DNA of 64,000 nt from Adineta steineri (Eukaryota > Rotifera > Eurotatoria > Adinetida > Adinetidae): positions 463,427-527,426 of the forward strand of contig CAJNOI010000027.1 of NCBI GenBank assembly GCA_905250115.1, written 5' to 3'. Positions 38,408 through 50,414 of the stretch are shown in pieces; within the stretch, counting starts at the first letter, position 1, and the number at the start of each line of letters is the position of its first letter. Under the pieces are notes generated by a model. That model was not told where the DNA came from. It saw only the letters and a list, made by a program, of their open reading frames with translations, and did not search any database. The position numbers and the translations under genes are program-made.

Positions 38408-39585
38408 TGTGTTGAATCTATCTTTTTCTTTTTTTTTTTATAAATTCTTCAATACGAATTCATGTAGAAAGGATAATAAATTACATCTAGAAAAAAAACA
38501 AGAAAGAAAATATTTATTATTAAAATTAAAATATCTATATAATTAGAAAAAAGTTTTTTTCATTGTCTTTCTATTCTTTTATTTTTTTCAATCAAATATA
38601 TCCTCTTCCATCCAATCTGATTGCTTGATGACAAATAAATAATAAATAATAAATAATAATTGACAAGCTGTTCTGTTCTTAACTAATAATGAAAAAGATA
38701 TAGATAGAGAGCGCAAGTTGACGGTTAGTAAATAGACAAGATTGATCGATTATTTAATCAGATATAATTGTTAGTTGTTTAGGAAAACTATAAATATCGT
38801 AATTTTAACAAAAAAATTATTTTTAACTTTTCTATAGATTTTATCTTATATATTGGGAACGCTTTAAAAATGTATATATATATAAAATAACAATAATTAA
38901 CTCTAAGTACCTCAATCTCGGAAACTTAAATATATCAATAACTATTTAAAAAAAAATACGTCTCCGTTTATTTTTATAGTACACACTTTTTCTATACAAC
39001 TGCATTGACGTCTAAAGAATACTTATTGACGAAGAAACAAAGATTATTTTCTATTTTTCCGTTTGAAATATTTTTTTTCACTGATAAATAATAATAAAAA
39101 TATAAGAGAGATTAATTACACTAGTTAATATTATTAAAATAAATATAAAAATCAAGATAAACATTCTTCGGAGAGAGAGAGAGAGAGAGAAAAAAATCAT
39201 ATAAAGATCGATTTCTTGCTTATACATATATTCACTTAATTGAATTTATATATTTATCTTATATTTTTCTCGCACTGCTAAGCTTTTCCATTATGGAAAG
39301 CAGAAACTAATCATGTTTTTTTTTTGGTATTAATAAAAAAACAACGCTCTTGTAATTTGAATCGCTCTCGAACATATGTTTTTCTCGATCGAATAAGACA
39401 AGCAAAAGAAAAACATTCTGCGCCTGGTCTACGAACAAATTCTTTTTTTTTTCTATCACAGCAAAAAATATAGGTCGGAAGGAAAGAATATTCCAGATTT
39501 TGTATATTCATACTGAAGAAAAAACAATAATAGATATATCCAATAAATCAAACAAAAACCTTATATTAATATTTTTTTTTATTTG
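38408..39585. other. Intergenic between tomosyn and OGG1, with a GA microsatellite
   Basis: Upstream flank of tomosyn and 3' flank of OGG1. It holds a (GA)n run at 39172-39190 and an ATAAATAATAA microsatellite near 38635. A short minus-strand frame at 39311-39511 is rich in Lys/Arg/Phe/Cys but matches nothing I know. Confidence 0.45.
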
Positions 39586-41033
39586 TTATTTAATTGATAA
39601 AAGTTTTTTTTCTCTTTTTACTAATTTACATTGACTATGAGTTTCATAACTACTTATAGAACGTTTTAACGATGTTGATTGAATAATAGATTTATAGGTT
39701 GTTATCGAGCGAAGTTCATTAGAAAATGCCGCCTTAATAAAATGAAAATAAATAATCAGATAAAGAATAAAAAAAACTTATGAGAAAAAACATTTACAGC
39801 TTGTGCCCAACCAGCAAATGGTTGCCAAAGTTGTTCAAAGAATGTCGATATAGCATTATAATTAGTTGTATTTAATTGTAATTTTTTACTTTGTCCATAA
39901 TGTGTTACTGCAATTGAATGTATATGAGTATCTACTGGAACAACATCCTGTTTTCCTAATGACATTAATAATACACAATCAGCAACCTAAAGATTTGTTT
40001 TTAGGCAATTAAGTTTGTCTTTCTTTTTTTTTGGCTACTAGTATTCTTACTTTTCGACCAACACCCATGATTTTTAATAATTCTGCACGTGCTTCTTTAA
40101 CTGATAGAGATTTCAATCGATCGAAAAATGTAATATCATTTATTGTGTATTTAAGATATTTAATTGCTTGTTGAATATATCGTGCACGATAACCAAAATT
40201 TAATTCTCGTAAACGTGTTTCGAGATTAGATTTATCAAGTTCATCTGAAAAGCAAAAGAATGAAATAAACTCAATTTTCTTAAACAAAAAAATACCAATT
40301 GTCGGAAATTGATGATAAACTATTCCATTTATTGTACCAATTTCTTTTCCATATTCAATACAAAGTTGTTTTACCATTTTTGTTATACGCTGTACATTAT
40401 TATTACTGGAACAAATAAATGATATTAAATTTTCAAGAGGATCTTGATCTAAAACTCGAATACCAGTTGGTATTAGTCCATTTTGAAATCTAACATCTGA
40501 TTTACACCATTGTTGAAATAAATCATGAAGTTTTATTGATAATTGAAAATAATTATGTATAATACGTGAAGTTTCATTCTGACGATCATTTTCATTTGAG
40601 TCTATAATACAACTTTTATTTGTATAAAATGTATAATGAAGATTTTCATTTTCATGTTGTAAATAAATAATATATGATTTCAGAACACCGATAAATTCAT
40701 TTGGCGATTGTTCAACCCATCTATAGAAAAAAAATGGAAATAAAATAAAATATTTCATAAAAAAAATTTACCGAAATGATTGTCCACCAAGTAAAGTTTG
40801 TTTTAAATTAAGTTCAGTATAGGAAATTGGAATTAAACCTGAAGAATATTGGATTAAATTATCGGAAACTACAAAAGAAGATAATAATGATGTTGTTGAA
40901 CTCATTCGACAAATATAAGATCTAGAATTAAATCGATCATATATATATATCTTAATAAAATTGTAAATATTTCTAGATTTTATTCGATTAACCTTAATGT
41001 TCTTATTCTTCTTCGTAGTAAATTAATTATCAT
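39586..41033 (-). CDS. OGG1: 8-oxoguanine DNA glycosylase/AP lyase OGG1
   Basis: Removes 8-oxoguanine from DNA in base-excision repair. Key elements on the minus strand: LNLKQTLLGGQSFRWVEQSP (N-terminal domain), DPLENLISFICSSNNNVQRI, the helix-hairpin-helix IMGVGRKVADCVLLMSL with the catalytic Lys, VPVDTHIHSIA with the catalytic Asp, and LWQPFAGWAQAAAFSNEL. The last exon (39586 to about 39735) is basic. The first exon (40993-41033) joins in phase to an exon starting at 40921 and gives MIINLLRRRIRTLRSYICRM before the internal Met of MSSTTSLLSS. This leader has four or more Arg, no acidic residue and hydrophobic spacing, as in a mitochondrial targeting peptide; a shorter nuclear form could start at the internal Met. 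Residues for base recognition were not checked one by one. Confidence 0.93.
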
Positions 41034-41722
41034 AATTTTAATAATAATAAAAAAAATGATGAACTTCTGCAACGACTATTGGATTAGCTGCTCGAATACA
41101 ACTAGAACATTTGATTATCAGAGGTCGCCAGTAATGTGAATAAATCTTTTTTTTTCTACAAATAAATTAAATTAAATTAGAAATATATCTATTCTCAATT
41201 AATATGCTTATCTATTCTATAAAATCTAAAGATTAAACTTTTTCTAAGCTTATTTAAATGACAGTAGATAATAATTGTCAATATTACTAGCTTACTATAG
41301 AATATGTAAGTTATATCAAACAGATTATTATTGTTGTCTGCAAATTATCACTTGATAATAAAAAATAGTAATTTAATGTACTATTTTTAGATGACATAAG
41401 TTATCGATTATAACATCATTATCAATATATCCAACAACGATAAAAGTTTCTGATTCTGATCCATTGTTTTTCTAATTAATGAAATTTGCTCATTAACATA
41501 TTTTTTACTATATATACAAATATTTATTAAAGACAATCATAACTAGAGAGATAGAGAGAAAGAGAGAGAAAGAGCAAACAAGAAAAAAAGAGAAAAAAAG
41601 AATTCATCGTCGATTTACAATAAAATTTACAACAACAGAAAAAAAATTATTATTATCCATTTTAGCAAAAAAGAAGAAGGAGTATAACTCGACTGAATTT
41701 TAAAGGTAAATTAACAAATAAC

Positions 41723-42176
41723 TTATGTTGCATGTTTTGTATATACACTAACAACTGCTTTATCTGTTTGCTGAATCAATACTTGACTATAATGGAAGAT
41801 AAATATATGTATATATTATAAATAAATAAATTTTCTCTTACTCTTCATTATGTTCAAGACAAACAGTTGTTCTTCGACCTGATAATGATGCTGCTAATTC
41901 AGCTAAACGTGCTGTGGGTCCAGGAGATATCGAAACATCTTTACCTTATTTATAATTTGAAAAATATTTATAGAAAGAAAAAAAAATTTAATAGATAATT
42001 ACTTGCTAATGATAATCCATTTTTATCACAAACTAAAACACCTTTAACGTCAACACCAACCATAGTAAATTTCTCTATTCTAGAAACAATAAAAAAAAAT
42101 TCTACTTTTTTTTGTTCTAAAATAATCTTTGCTTCACATACGCGCTGTCAATTAAAGCTTCAAATTTTTTGTCCAT
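41723..42176 (-). CDS. LAMTOR5: Ragulator subunit LAMTOR5 (HBXIP)
   Basis: A small four-exon gene. The product reads MDKKFEALIDSA, then EKFTMVGVDVKGVLVCDKNG, DVSISPGPTARLAELAASLS, TVCLEHNEESQVLIQQTDKA and ends YTKHAT. Length and pattern match LAMTOR5: the VGV-CDxxG-L strand turn, SPGPTARLAELA helix, TVCLE strand and VLIQ...AVxVYK end. LAMTOR5 has a roadblock-like fold and is part of Ragulator, which holds Rag GTPases on lysosomes for mTORC1 activation. It lies between OGG1 and NDUFB7, all on the minus strand. The exon 1 donor is inside CGC-GTATGTG, where reading is slightly ambiguous. Confidence 0.82.
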
Positions 42177-42365
42177 TATTATCTAATTAAAAAACGAAAC
42201 CAAAGAATAATAAAATGTTTTCTTTCACGGAAATATAATCACAAACACATTTTTTCTTTATTTCTACAAAAATCTTATTGTTGTGATTGTGACAGAGCAA
42301 AAAAGAGAGAGAGAGAAAAAAAAATCTAAAGACTAAGGATATCAAATTGAAAATCAATCATTTCT

Positions 42366-43692
42366 TTATTCTTCATTATTAGATAGTTCTTGATGTGCTA
42401 AAGCACGATTCGTTGTTTCTTCTTTACGTAATTGTCGTCGACGTAAACGTAATTCCCGTTCATATTCTTTAGCATCATCAAGTTTACTGAAAATAATAAT
42501 TTTTAATTAAATTAATAATATATATTAAACTAAAAACCTTTTAATTTGACATTGTTCCCATGCATGACGTTCCGGTTCACAATAGCCATATTGAGATGGC
42601 CAATATTGTTGTGTACAAAGCATTATAGCTCGAAAATAATGTGCACAATAATCACGTTTATCAAGAGGTATATTTAATGTTTGCATTTCTTCTTCACTAT
42701 AAGGTGCAACTAGAATAATAATATAATAAAAAATAAGGTTCAATTCGATTGCATTCTTTGTACTGATTATCTTTTCATCATTTAAATATTCTAATTATAG
42801 ATCAGTTACTACGACGCAAAAAATCAATTGTCTTTTTTTTTTATATTATTAATCAGCTTTCGGAAGACCTTTGCATGTTAAATCATAACTGTTTTTCTTC
42901 GGATAAAAAAATTTATTGATGCGTATTAATTCAGATAAAATTATAGAGTCTATAAATCAATTCTATGAAATGATCAAGCCATTGACGATCAAAGTTGTCC
43001 GATCGGAATATTATTAATCAGATCATTTGCAATAAAAAATCAAAATGTTTTTTCATATCAATAACGAAAAATAATTATTCCTAACGTTCAAAAACATGTG
43101 AACGGTTTTCTTCTTGAAACATGCTTTATTCTATTAGTATTTCATATAAAAACATATCTTAATGCAATTTCGTCTCTTATTCAATTAAATTTATCATTCG
43201 TAAATAAATTAAATTTCGTTTAGCATGTTATCACATATCAGAGAGAAGAGTTTTAAAGGTCAAAAACTACTAGAATAAGAAAATATGACAAGTTCATTAA
43301 TGAAATTCGTCTCAGATAAAAATCTATGTAAACAATGTCATTTTTTTGTTTTGTATTACATTAATAAACATTAGCATTTTTTGTTTTTTAATCTCATTAG
43401 AATATTAATACTAATCTACAATATTTTTGAATAATAATTTCATATTTATAATAACTATGAGTAGGAGTTTAAAATACAAACGTCTTGTTCAATGAAATAA
43501 TTAATATGTATTTACGTTTTGGTTTTCGACCATCGGCAAAGCCATACAACTTAAGAAGAGAGAAGAAAAAAATATAGATAAGAAAAATCTACATGCATTT
43601 CATACCGGATCAAAAGTTGGACCTTTTTCTTTTTCGGGATATTTTTCTGGATGTTGCGCACGATCAATCGTTCCACTGAAATTCAGTCCCAT
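42366..43692 (-). CDS. NDUFB7: NADH dehydrogenase 1 beta subunit 7 (complex I B18)
   Basis: Exon 1 (43692 to about 43606) gives MGLNFSGTIDRAQHPEKYPE; exon 2 gives LYGFADGRKPK; after a 790-bp intron, exon 3 carries LAPYSEEEMQTLNIPLDKRD and the paired Cys motif CAHYFRAIMLC ... CEPERHAWEQC (twin CX9C); the last exon ends AHQELSNNEE. This is the NDUFB7 pattern, a CHCH-domain accessory subunit on the intermembrane-space face of complex I, oxidised by the MIA40 route. MGLN is a possible myristoylation start, as in the mammalian protein. The long intron (42722-43513) shows no nested gene. Confidence 0.9.
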
Positions 43693-43863
43693 TTTAAAAA
43701 CAATTTATCTATTTATTAACAAAATATATAAATAGAGAAAAACAAATTTCAAATAAAAAAGAAAAAAACCAAAACGTCAAGTAACATTTTATTTGTAAAT
43801 AAGACGAGGAGTGAGAAGAAAAAATAAATGATTATACAAAAAGAAAAAACAAAATGAATGTCT

Positions 43864-45628
43864 TTAGAAAAATGAACCATAGATTTGTAAGGCTAATTTT
43901 GGATTATTCTTTTCCAAGAAATGAAATGCTGGTGTTTTTAATAAATAAGAATGTTTATGAAATAAACCAAAACATTTCTCACGTAATTCATTACATCCAT
44001 CATATGTATCTAATAGATTTAAATAGGAAAAAACATTATCTTTATTCACATGATTTTTTAATAATTCAATAAGACATTGACGTTTAAGAGAATCAATAAG
44101 AAATCGATCAGATAATTTAAATAGTTCAATTAATGATAATTCATCATGAAGAATTTGTTCAATACGATTTGTATATAGATATTTAATTAATACATCAAAT
44201 GCATTGATATTAATATCTTCACTTAATTTTAATTGATTATTTGAACAATCATTAAATTGACTTTCAAATAATGTTTTAAAATAATCTGAACGTAATATAA
44301 GTATATGACGATGTGTATTAAATGTATGTGAACCAATTTCAATTTTTAAATCATATGGAATTTTATTATGAAATAATTCAAGTAATGAAAGATCGGTTTT
44401 ATCCGATGAATTTTGTTGATCATTTATTGTAGTACATAATTGTGGTTCAATTAATTCATTTGATAATATTCGATTATATGAACATTTAATTTTTATTCGT
44501 AATTTTTTTATTGATGAAACTTCATCTAGATCAAGACGAAGTTTAACATAACGACGATTATTTACAAAACCATCGTCACTATATTCATCACTATCATATA
44601 AATCAACTTCATCTGGTATTCGGGAATAAAGAATCTGATTTTCATCACTAAAAGAAAAGATTAACAATAAAAATATGTAATGTTTAAGTCTTCGACTAAG
44701 ATCGAAAAAAAAGTATTAAGAGTGTAGCTCAGATACGTGATTAAAAGGTTCTACTTTTAAGTAGAAAATTTTTATAATGAAGAAGTATAAAAATATAAGA
44801 GATAAGTCTTTCTAAAATAACTTCATTTCTTTTACAAGTATGAGATCGTGCACAATAGATCATATATGGGTATTTCAGGACATTGTTCTGATGACTAAAT
44901 CAATTGCTGGTTGATAACAGATACTACGGTCAGGGTTCCTTCTAGAATCTAAGCTCTAGAAACTGTAGATAAATATAGAAATTTTCTCCGGGTAATGTTG
45001 ATGAATGTAATTTTTGTATTGATAATATACAGAAAAGATCAGCTATTGATCGCTTTCATTTAATAGATCACACATGATTCTGCACGCAATCAATTTCCTC
45101 ATAGGTTTCTTTGTGTTTTATGATCCCATACCTAACTGTCACGCTAGATATTACACTAGTTAGTATATTTGAATAAGTTTGTTTCAACTTACTGAGATAT
45201 TAGTTTACTTGTTTGATTGTTAATATTCGATTTCGATGTCTTCTTTGATGTATTTGACAATGTACTATTGGTTGTTGAATTATTTGTTGTTGATGTTGAT
45301 GTACGTATTTCATTATAACATTCAGCTATTACTTCAAAACAACGTCTTTCAGTTAATATCAATGGAAATTCGACAATAACATTAATTAATATATGTCTAC
45401 GGCCTGGTTCAATAATGAAGTTATATTTACAGGGCTCATTACGTACTTCATAATCTGGTCTGGAATAAAAAGCAAAAAAAGGGAATTTCTTTTTAACGAT
45501 TTAAATAACTAATCTTACGTTTCAATATGTAAATATCTGAATACTTTGAAATAATTATTTATAATATATTCATGTTCATATTTTGATGTATCAATATCAA
45601 AATGTGTACGAGTTCGATAAATAGCCAT
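43864..45628 (-). CDS. BTB/POZ-domain protein with BACK-like C-terminus
   Basis: Three exons: 45628 to about 45518 (MAIYRTRTHFDIDTSKYEHE), about 45459-45190 (PDYEVRNEPCKYNFIIEPGR, then a Ser/Thr/Asn-rich linker) and 44650-43864. The last exon has an acidic stretch, a basic RLRIKIKCSYN-like patch, then a BTB fold: DLKIEIGSHTFNTHRHILIL, RSDYFKTLFESQF, AFDVLIKYLYTNRI and LIELFKLSDRFLIDSL, followed by a short BACK-like helical part (NHVNKDNVFSYLNLLDTYDG ... ELREKCFGLF). Such proteins often serve as CUL3 substrate adaptors. The N-terminal half has no family I recognise. An intron of about 540 bp separates the halves; it is possible, though less likely, that they are two genes. Confidence 0.75.
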
Positions 45629-46452
45629 TATATTTTAATCTAAAATCAATGGGAATTTTTCATTGGATTAATTTTTTATATTTTGTGGGTTTTTTTTTGT
45701 ATCATGTTAGTTCTAATCTTTTATTCAATCAATGTACTAAATAGAAAATTTAATTTTCTAGATTTCGTAAGATTACTGAGATCGTATTTCCAATCAATTG
45801 TTTTTTAAATAAAATATTCATTTGAAAAGTATAAAGTCTATGTTAATATTGAAAGGAAAGTTGAAGTATTTGATTTTAATCTTATAATAACTTAAATTAC
45901 AAATCTTATTAAATATTTAAAGAATGTTTATATCAGGCTATCTGAATTTTGTAGAATTGGGTATGCAGTTAAATATATCGACATACATACCCTTGTTTTA
46001 GTAATACAGTATTCTTAATATAAATGCCAGTGTAAGAAATAATTTTATCGGCAGAAAAATAAGTTTTAATTTTTACCTAAAATAATATGTATGCTATTTG
46101 ATAGTCATCTATTGAATAAATAGATTTTTTCCCTTCTGTATTTCATCTGATGTATCTCACTTTTTTTCAATAAGCACAAGATCACAATTTATAAAAATGA
46201 TTGGTCTATAGAATAACCATTAGTATGTAAATGATTGTTATCGACAATAAAAATAGATGGTTTCATTAGAGAAACATTTGTAAGAAAATTTATTTCATTT
46301 AAAAAATATTTTTTTTACGAAAAGATTTAATATATGAATTTTTTGATTGGTCGAAAATGATTACGAATCATATTTGATTTCGCAATTTCACGATTGACTT
46401 AGTAATTAATTACTTGAACTTATCCATTAATATTTTATATGGTAAATTAATC
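45629..46452. other. Divergent intergenic region
   Basis: Lies between the BTB gene and the PH-domain gene, which point away from each other. AT-rich, with no conspicuous motif or coding signal. Confidence 0.45.
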
Positions 46453-47073
46453 ATGACGGATATAGTTAAAGCTGGATGGTTACAACGTCGTACAACAATA
46501 TTAAAGAATTGGAAACGTGAATGGTTTGTTTTGACAAGAGATGCTCGTCTTCGTCGTATGTCATCTCCTCAAAAACATAATGATAAAGCTGATGAAGTTT
46601 TCGAATTAAATCGATGTCGAGAAATACGTTTTGGTTCTGAACATATAGCTAAGACTATAGAACCACCAACTGATTCAACACGCGAACAATTAATGGAAAT
46701 TGTGCCTGGTTCAGGTGATACATGGACATTATGTGCTGAATCAACAGATGATTTATTTGCATGGCAAACTTCTTTCGATGATGTTCGTCAATTATATATT
46801 GAACGTATGCAACAATTACATGCTCGATGGACTAATACACAAATTCCACCAAATCGATATAATTATACTTATTATCAAAATATTTATGGTGATAGTAGTG
46901 ATTCACCTCGAATTTATGAAACATCTAATGGACCAGCACCTAGAGTTATTGTTGTTGATCGAGATCCACACTATAGTAGGGGTGGTGATGCCGCAGCGGG
47001 AGTTATGACAGGAATGGCGCTTGGCACTCTTATGATGTGGCCAATGTTTTTATTTCCATTGATGTGGTGTTAA
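46453..47073 (+). CDS. PLEKHB: Evectin-type PH-domain protein (PLEKHB1/2-like)
   Basis: A single-exon 206-residue protein. It starts MTDIVKAGWLQRRTTILKNW; the PH domain spans roughly 4-120, with the lipid-binding basic residues in the first strand-loop (K, RR, K, KR) and a C-terminal helix with the CAESTDDLFAWQTSF wording typical of evectins. The C-terminus GVMTGMALGTLMMWPMFLF is a hydrophobic tail anchor, as in PLEKHB1/2. Evectin-2 binds phosphatidylserine on recycling endosomes and serves retrograde traffic. An upstream in-frame ATG (46414) would add 13 residues, but MTDIVKAGW matches the family start. It is intronless, whereas the vertebrate genes have introns. Confidence 0.85.
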   Translation: MTDIVKAGWLQRRTTILKNWKREWFVLTRDARLRRMSSPQKHNDKADEVFELNRCREIRFGSEHIAKTIEPPTDSTREQLMEIVPGSGDTWTLCAESTDDLFAWQTSFDDVRQLYIERMQQLHARWTNTQIPPNRYNYTYYQNIYGDSSDSPRIYETSNGPAPRVIVVDRDPHYSRGGDAAAGVMTGMALGTLMMWPMFLFPLMWC

Positions 47074-47659
47074 AGCAATCTCTAGTGGTTTTTCTTTGCA
47101 ATATATGTGTTTATATCTCGATTGTGATAATCTCTAAATCTGTAAAGCATCTACATTTTTTTTTATAATTCAACAGTATTTATTTATTTATTTATTTATT
47201 TTAAAAAATTTCCAATAAAATACAAAGTAACGAAAGAGAAAATTCTGAATTTTCAAAAATGATTTAGTATGAAATGAAATATTCGAGATATTAATTAGAA
47301 TTTTCTAAACGAAAGTTTAAGTTAACCTTAGATATATAAAAACAAATTGACATAAATCTGATACATAGACTCGATTGTACTCATTTTCGAATAATACTTG
47401 AGAACAGCGATATAAAATTCTTCTTATTTGATCATTATACTTCAAAAAATGAAATTCTATAAGAATTTGATTAAAAATCAAGTACATAAAAATTTATTCT
47501 AGAATATACTAGGAAAAGGTGACAGCAATTTTCAAGCTTCCTTCGATGATTAGTCATGTTTGACAGGTTATTGCGTAGAAAGAAAAGGTCGACCGAAATG
47601 AAGGTAAGTTTGAATATTCGAACTTATAATATACAAAGAAATATTTACTTAGTAGATGA

Positions 47660-47881
47660 CTATGATACTAGTTGATTGGTAGCAATTGCATTATTATCAC
47701 ATCTTCCATAAACATATGTATATGAATATGTTTGAGTAATAAGTATAGCAATCGATGAACTATTACTTAATGAATTCTGTATGCGCCAATTAATAGTTCC
47801 ACCCAAAAAATGACTACTATTAACAACAACTGCAGACAATAAAGAGAGTAAGATAATTGCCGACATAAGCTTGCTTAGCAT
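47660..47881 (-). CDS. Short secreted protein, probably a 5' fragment of a longer family member
   Basis: A signal peptide (MLSKLMSAIILLSLLSAVVV) is followed by SSHFLGGTINWRIQN and a Ser-rich stretch ending QTYSYTYVYGRCDNN. The S-H-F-x-G-G-T-x-x-W start resembles the opening of large extracellular proteins that I recall from rotifers and other invertebrates, where it is followed by many more domains. Here the frame stops after 73 residues. A GTATCA donor-like site sits at the very end, but I could not find a matching downstream exon. It may be a truncated pseudogene or a small secreted protein. Confidence 0.45.
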   Translation of the reverse strand: MLSKLMSAIILLSLLSAVVVNSSHFLGGTINWRIQNSLSNSSSIAILITQTYSYTYVYGRCDNNAIATNQLVS

Positions 47882-48343
47882 AATGACCTATGGGATGTTT
47901 TCTTGGTAAAATAACTGTGAAAGAAGTTTTTTCTCTGATTAATATATGTCTCAGCTTGAATGAGATTATTATTTGATTCACGAATCGCAATAACAAACAG
48001 GCAAAGAAGTCTAATAATTAAATTTCCTCTTCTAAAATCTTAATTATACAATCAAATTTACATAGTGTCTTGTTTTTTTATGCTGACATCACATTAACAT
48101 ATTCTTGATTTACCTTTACTATAAAGCTTCTCTTGCAAATTTGTTTTCTCTAGGACATAGACATTGAGCGTTCTTAATAAACTATATTTTGTCACAGTAG
48201 TCTTTTCAAACGAGTACTTTTTACTCTATAGACGATACAAAATAATTATTTCCTTTTCTTTATGATTTTTACGCAATGTATTAGAATGCAAAAAGATTTG
48301 AATCACAATACATTTCAATCATCATCAAAAAAAAATAAACTTT

Positions 48344-48914
48344 TTAACATGTAGCAGTGAATGTGATATCCCAGTGATTGCCTTCTTTAGCATAAACATT
48401 GCCACTTGCTGCTCGGTATTGATCAGCACCATCACCTCGTTTACCAATATAGGTAAATGTCTTTGTAACGTACGAATTGATACATGTATTAAGTGAAACA
48501 TCAATTTTATATCCAGTAGAATGTGAATAAGTTCCACCAGCATGACCAGTTTCCTATATAATCGAAAGACTAAGTTAACGATATAAGGTATTTATTTGTG
48601 TAACTTACTGTGCCACCAGTGACTGTAAGTGCGCAACCTGAGGATGATCTCAATACTTTCAAACAATTAATTGTGTTACATCGAACTTGATCAAGTGATG
48701 TACATGTTGGTTTATTACGATCACTACAACCACCTGATGATGAAATTCCAATACCAGCAGCTTTAATTTGTGCAAGAGCCGTAGCATGCGTTTGTGTACA
48801 GCCAATAGCTAAATAAATATAATATTGAATCAAACAGTTTTATTATTATTATAACAAACCTGCATCAAAGAAGGCTACAATTAAGACGACAGATAAAATC
48901 CACATTCCGTTCAT
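48344..48914 (-). CDS. Secreted M15-like peptidase, copy A
   Basis: Three exons. The signal peptide (MNGMWILSVVLIVAFFDA) is split by an intron from the mature part AIGCTQTHATALAQIKAAGI. A Cys-rich region follows (SGGCSDRNKPTCTSLDQVRC), then the C-terminal domain ETGHAGGTYSHSTGYKIDVS ... GKRGDGADQYRAASGNVYAK and EGNHWDITFTATC. SHSTGYKID fits the S-x-H-x-x-G-x-x-x-D zinc motif of M15 (D-Ala-D-Ala carboxypeptidase/hedgehog-like) peptidases, and EGNHWD supplies the second Glu/His pair. If active, it would cleave peptidoglycan peptides outside the cell. Copy B downstream is nearly the same. Such genes in bdelloids may come from bacteria or fungi by transfer; that is inference. Confidence 0.7.
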
Positions 48915-49252
48915 TGTTTTTGACGATTTATTTCAAACTATCACACTACAGATTGAATAATATCGATCGTTTATATACTGTTTTCTATGAGAATATGATA
49001 ACAATGTGGCTATTCTAATCCATATGACAAATATATGGCTTACGAGTACGAAATAAGTTGTTTTCTCATATAACATAGCTTTGATAAAATCACATGATAT
49101 TAAACTTTTATTGATTTAAAAAAGGTAAGTCGTTTTATAATGAAAAATAAAATTATTCGATATTTTAAGCTTATATCTATTTTCAAAAAATGTAGGATAA
49201 AATTGTTTTGATTTGAAAGTGAAAAAAACAGATATCTTTACTAAAATAATAA

Positions 49253-49690
49253 CGAGTGGGTGGTGATGTAGCTTTGCTATTATCATCCGTTAAAACTACT
49301 AAATCTGAATATGTTACATTAGCTATCAGTTTTCTTAAAAATATATTTTATTTTACTGCTACTTTTGTTTTAATTGTAATGATGCTTTTAGCATTCATGC
49401 TGCATAAACTAATTTAACTCCTTCAGAAACTAATGCTGGTTTAATCTCATATTTTTTCTAAAATTATTGGTATGTTCATTTCTTTGCTTGAAAATTAAAA
49501 GAAAAACTTCATTTACTAAATTGGCATATATGATAGCAAAAATTTTTTCACAAGATAAAATGATATTATAATGACAAAGATATAAGATTATATAAATATT
49601 TAGTGACTCTTCATAAAAATACTTGCAAATCCTTATTGATATCAAAGTCAATTAGAGTCGATGCTTGTTTTAGTAGTTTCTAATACAGAA
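49253..49690 (-). pseudogene. Internally deleted relic of the UBA6 3' end
   Basis: Three blocks match parts of the UBA6 gene downstream: 49255-49330 resembles 50760-50850 (last exon), 49395-49465 resembles 50965-51035, and 49480-49690 resembles 52130-52355. The last block still reads [18 protein letters not shown] on the minus strand, against [18 protein letters not shown] in the intact gene. About 1.1 kb present in the intact gene is missing and the rest has point changes, so the fragment cannot encode a protein. It sits just behind M15 copy A, as UBA6 sits behind copy B. Confidence 0.8.
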
Positions 49691-49840
49691 CAATGTTTTC
49701 TCATATAATAAAACTCAAAATAACAAAACAACACTTTTAATTTCTTTGTTTTTGTTGTAATTTCTACGAAATGTATTTAGAATAAAAAAACCCTCGAAAC
49801 ACAATACATTTCAATCATCATCATCAAAAAAATAAACTTT

Positions 49841-50414
49841 TTAACATGTAGCAGTAAATGTGATATCCCAGTGATTGCCTTCTTTGGCATAAAGATTGCC
49901 ACTTGATGCTTTATATTGAGCAGCACCATCACCTCGTTTGCCAATATAAGCAAATGATTTTGTAATGTATGAATTAATACATGCATTAAGTGAAATATCA
50001 ATTTTGTAGCCATTACCATGTGAATAAGTTCCTCCAGCGTGACCAGTTTCCTATTTAATCGAAAGACTAAGTTAATGATATAAACTATTTATATGTATAA
50101 CTTACGGTGCCACCAGTAACTGTAAGTGCACACCCTGATGATGTTTTCAATGTTTTCAAACATCTAATTGCATTACAACGAACTTTATCAAGTGATGTAC
50201 ATTTTGGATTAGCGCGGTTACTACAGCCACCTGATGATGAAATTCCAATGCCAACAGATTTAATTTGTGTAAGAGCTGCAGCGTGTGTATGTGTGCAACC
50301 GATAGCTAGATAAATAAAATATTGAATCAGTTAATTTAATTATTATTATTATAACAAACCTGCATCAAAAACGGCTACAAGTAAGACAACAGATAAGATC
50401 AAAATTCCGTTCAT
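49841..50414 (-). CDS. Secreted M15-like peptidase, copy B
   Basis: The tandem paralogue of the gene at 48344-48914, with the same three-exon structure and intron positions. Signal peptide MNGILILSVVLLVAVFDA, mature start AIGCTHTHAAALTQIKSVGI, Cys-rich part SGGCSNRANPKCTSLDKVRC, zinc-motif region GHAGGTYSHGNGYKIDISLN and end AKEGNHWDITFTATC. SHGNGYKID keeps S-x-H-x-x-G-x-x-x-D. All Cys of copy A are kept, pointing to conserved disulfides. Most differences are conservative (for example V/I, S/A), so both copies are probably functional. The two genes share 5' flanking words (ATCGATCGTTTATATACTGTTTTC), including a TATATA element, so they are probably regulated alike. Confidence 0.7.

Noticed and set aside
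39311..39511. Minus-strand 66-codon frame with Cys and basic residues
   Set aside because: No resemblance to any family and no partner exons. It could be a tiny gene, but the sequence alone does not support it.
42722..43513. Nested gene in the long NDUFB7 intron
   Set aside because: No open frame, RNA-like fold or promoter could be supported in the 790 bp.
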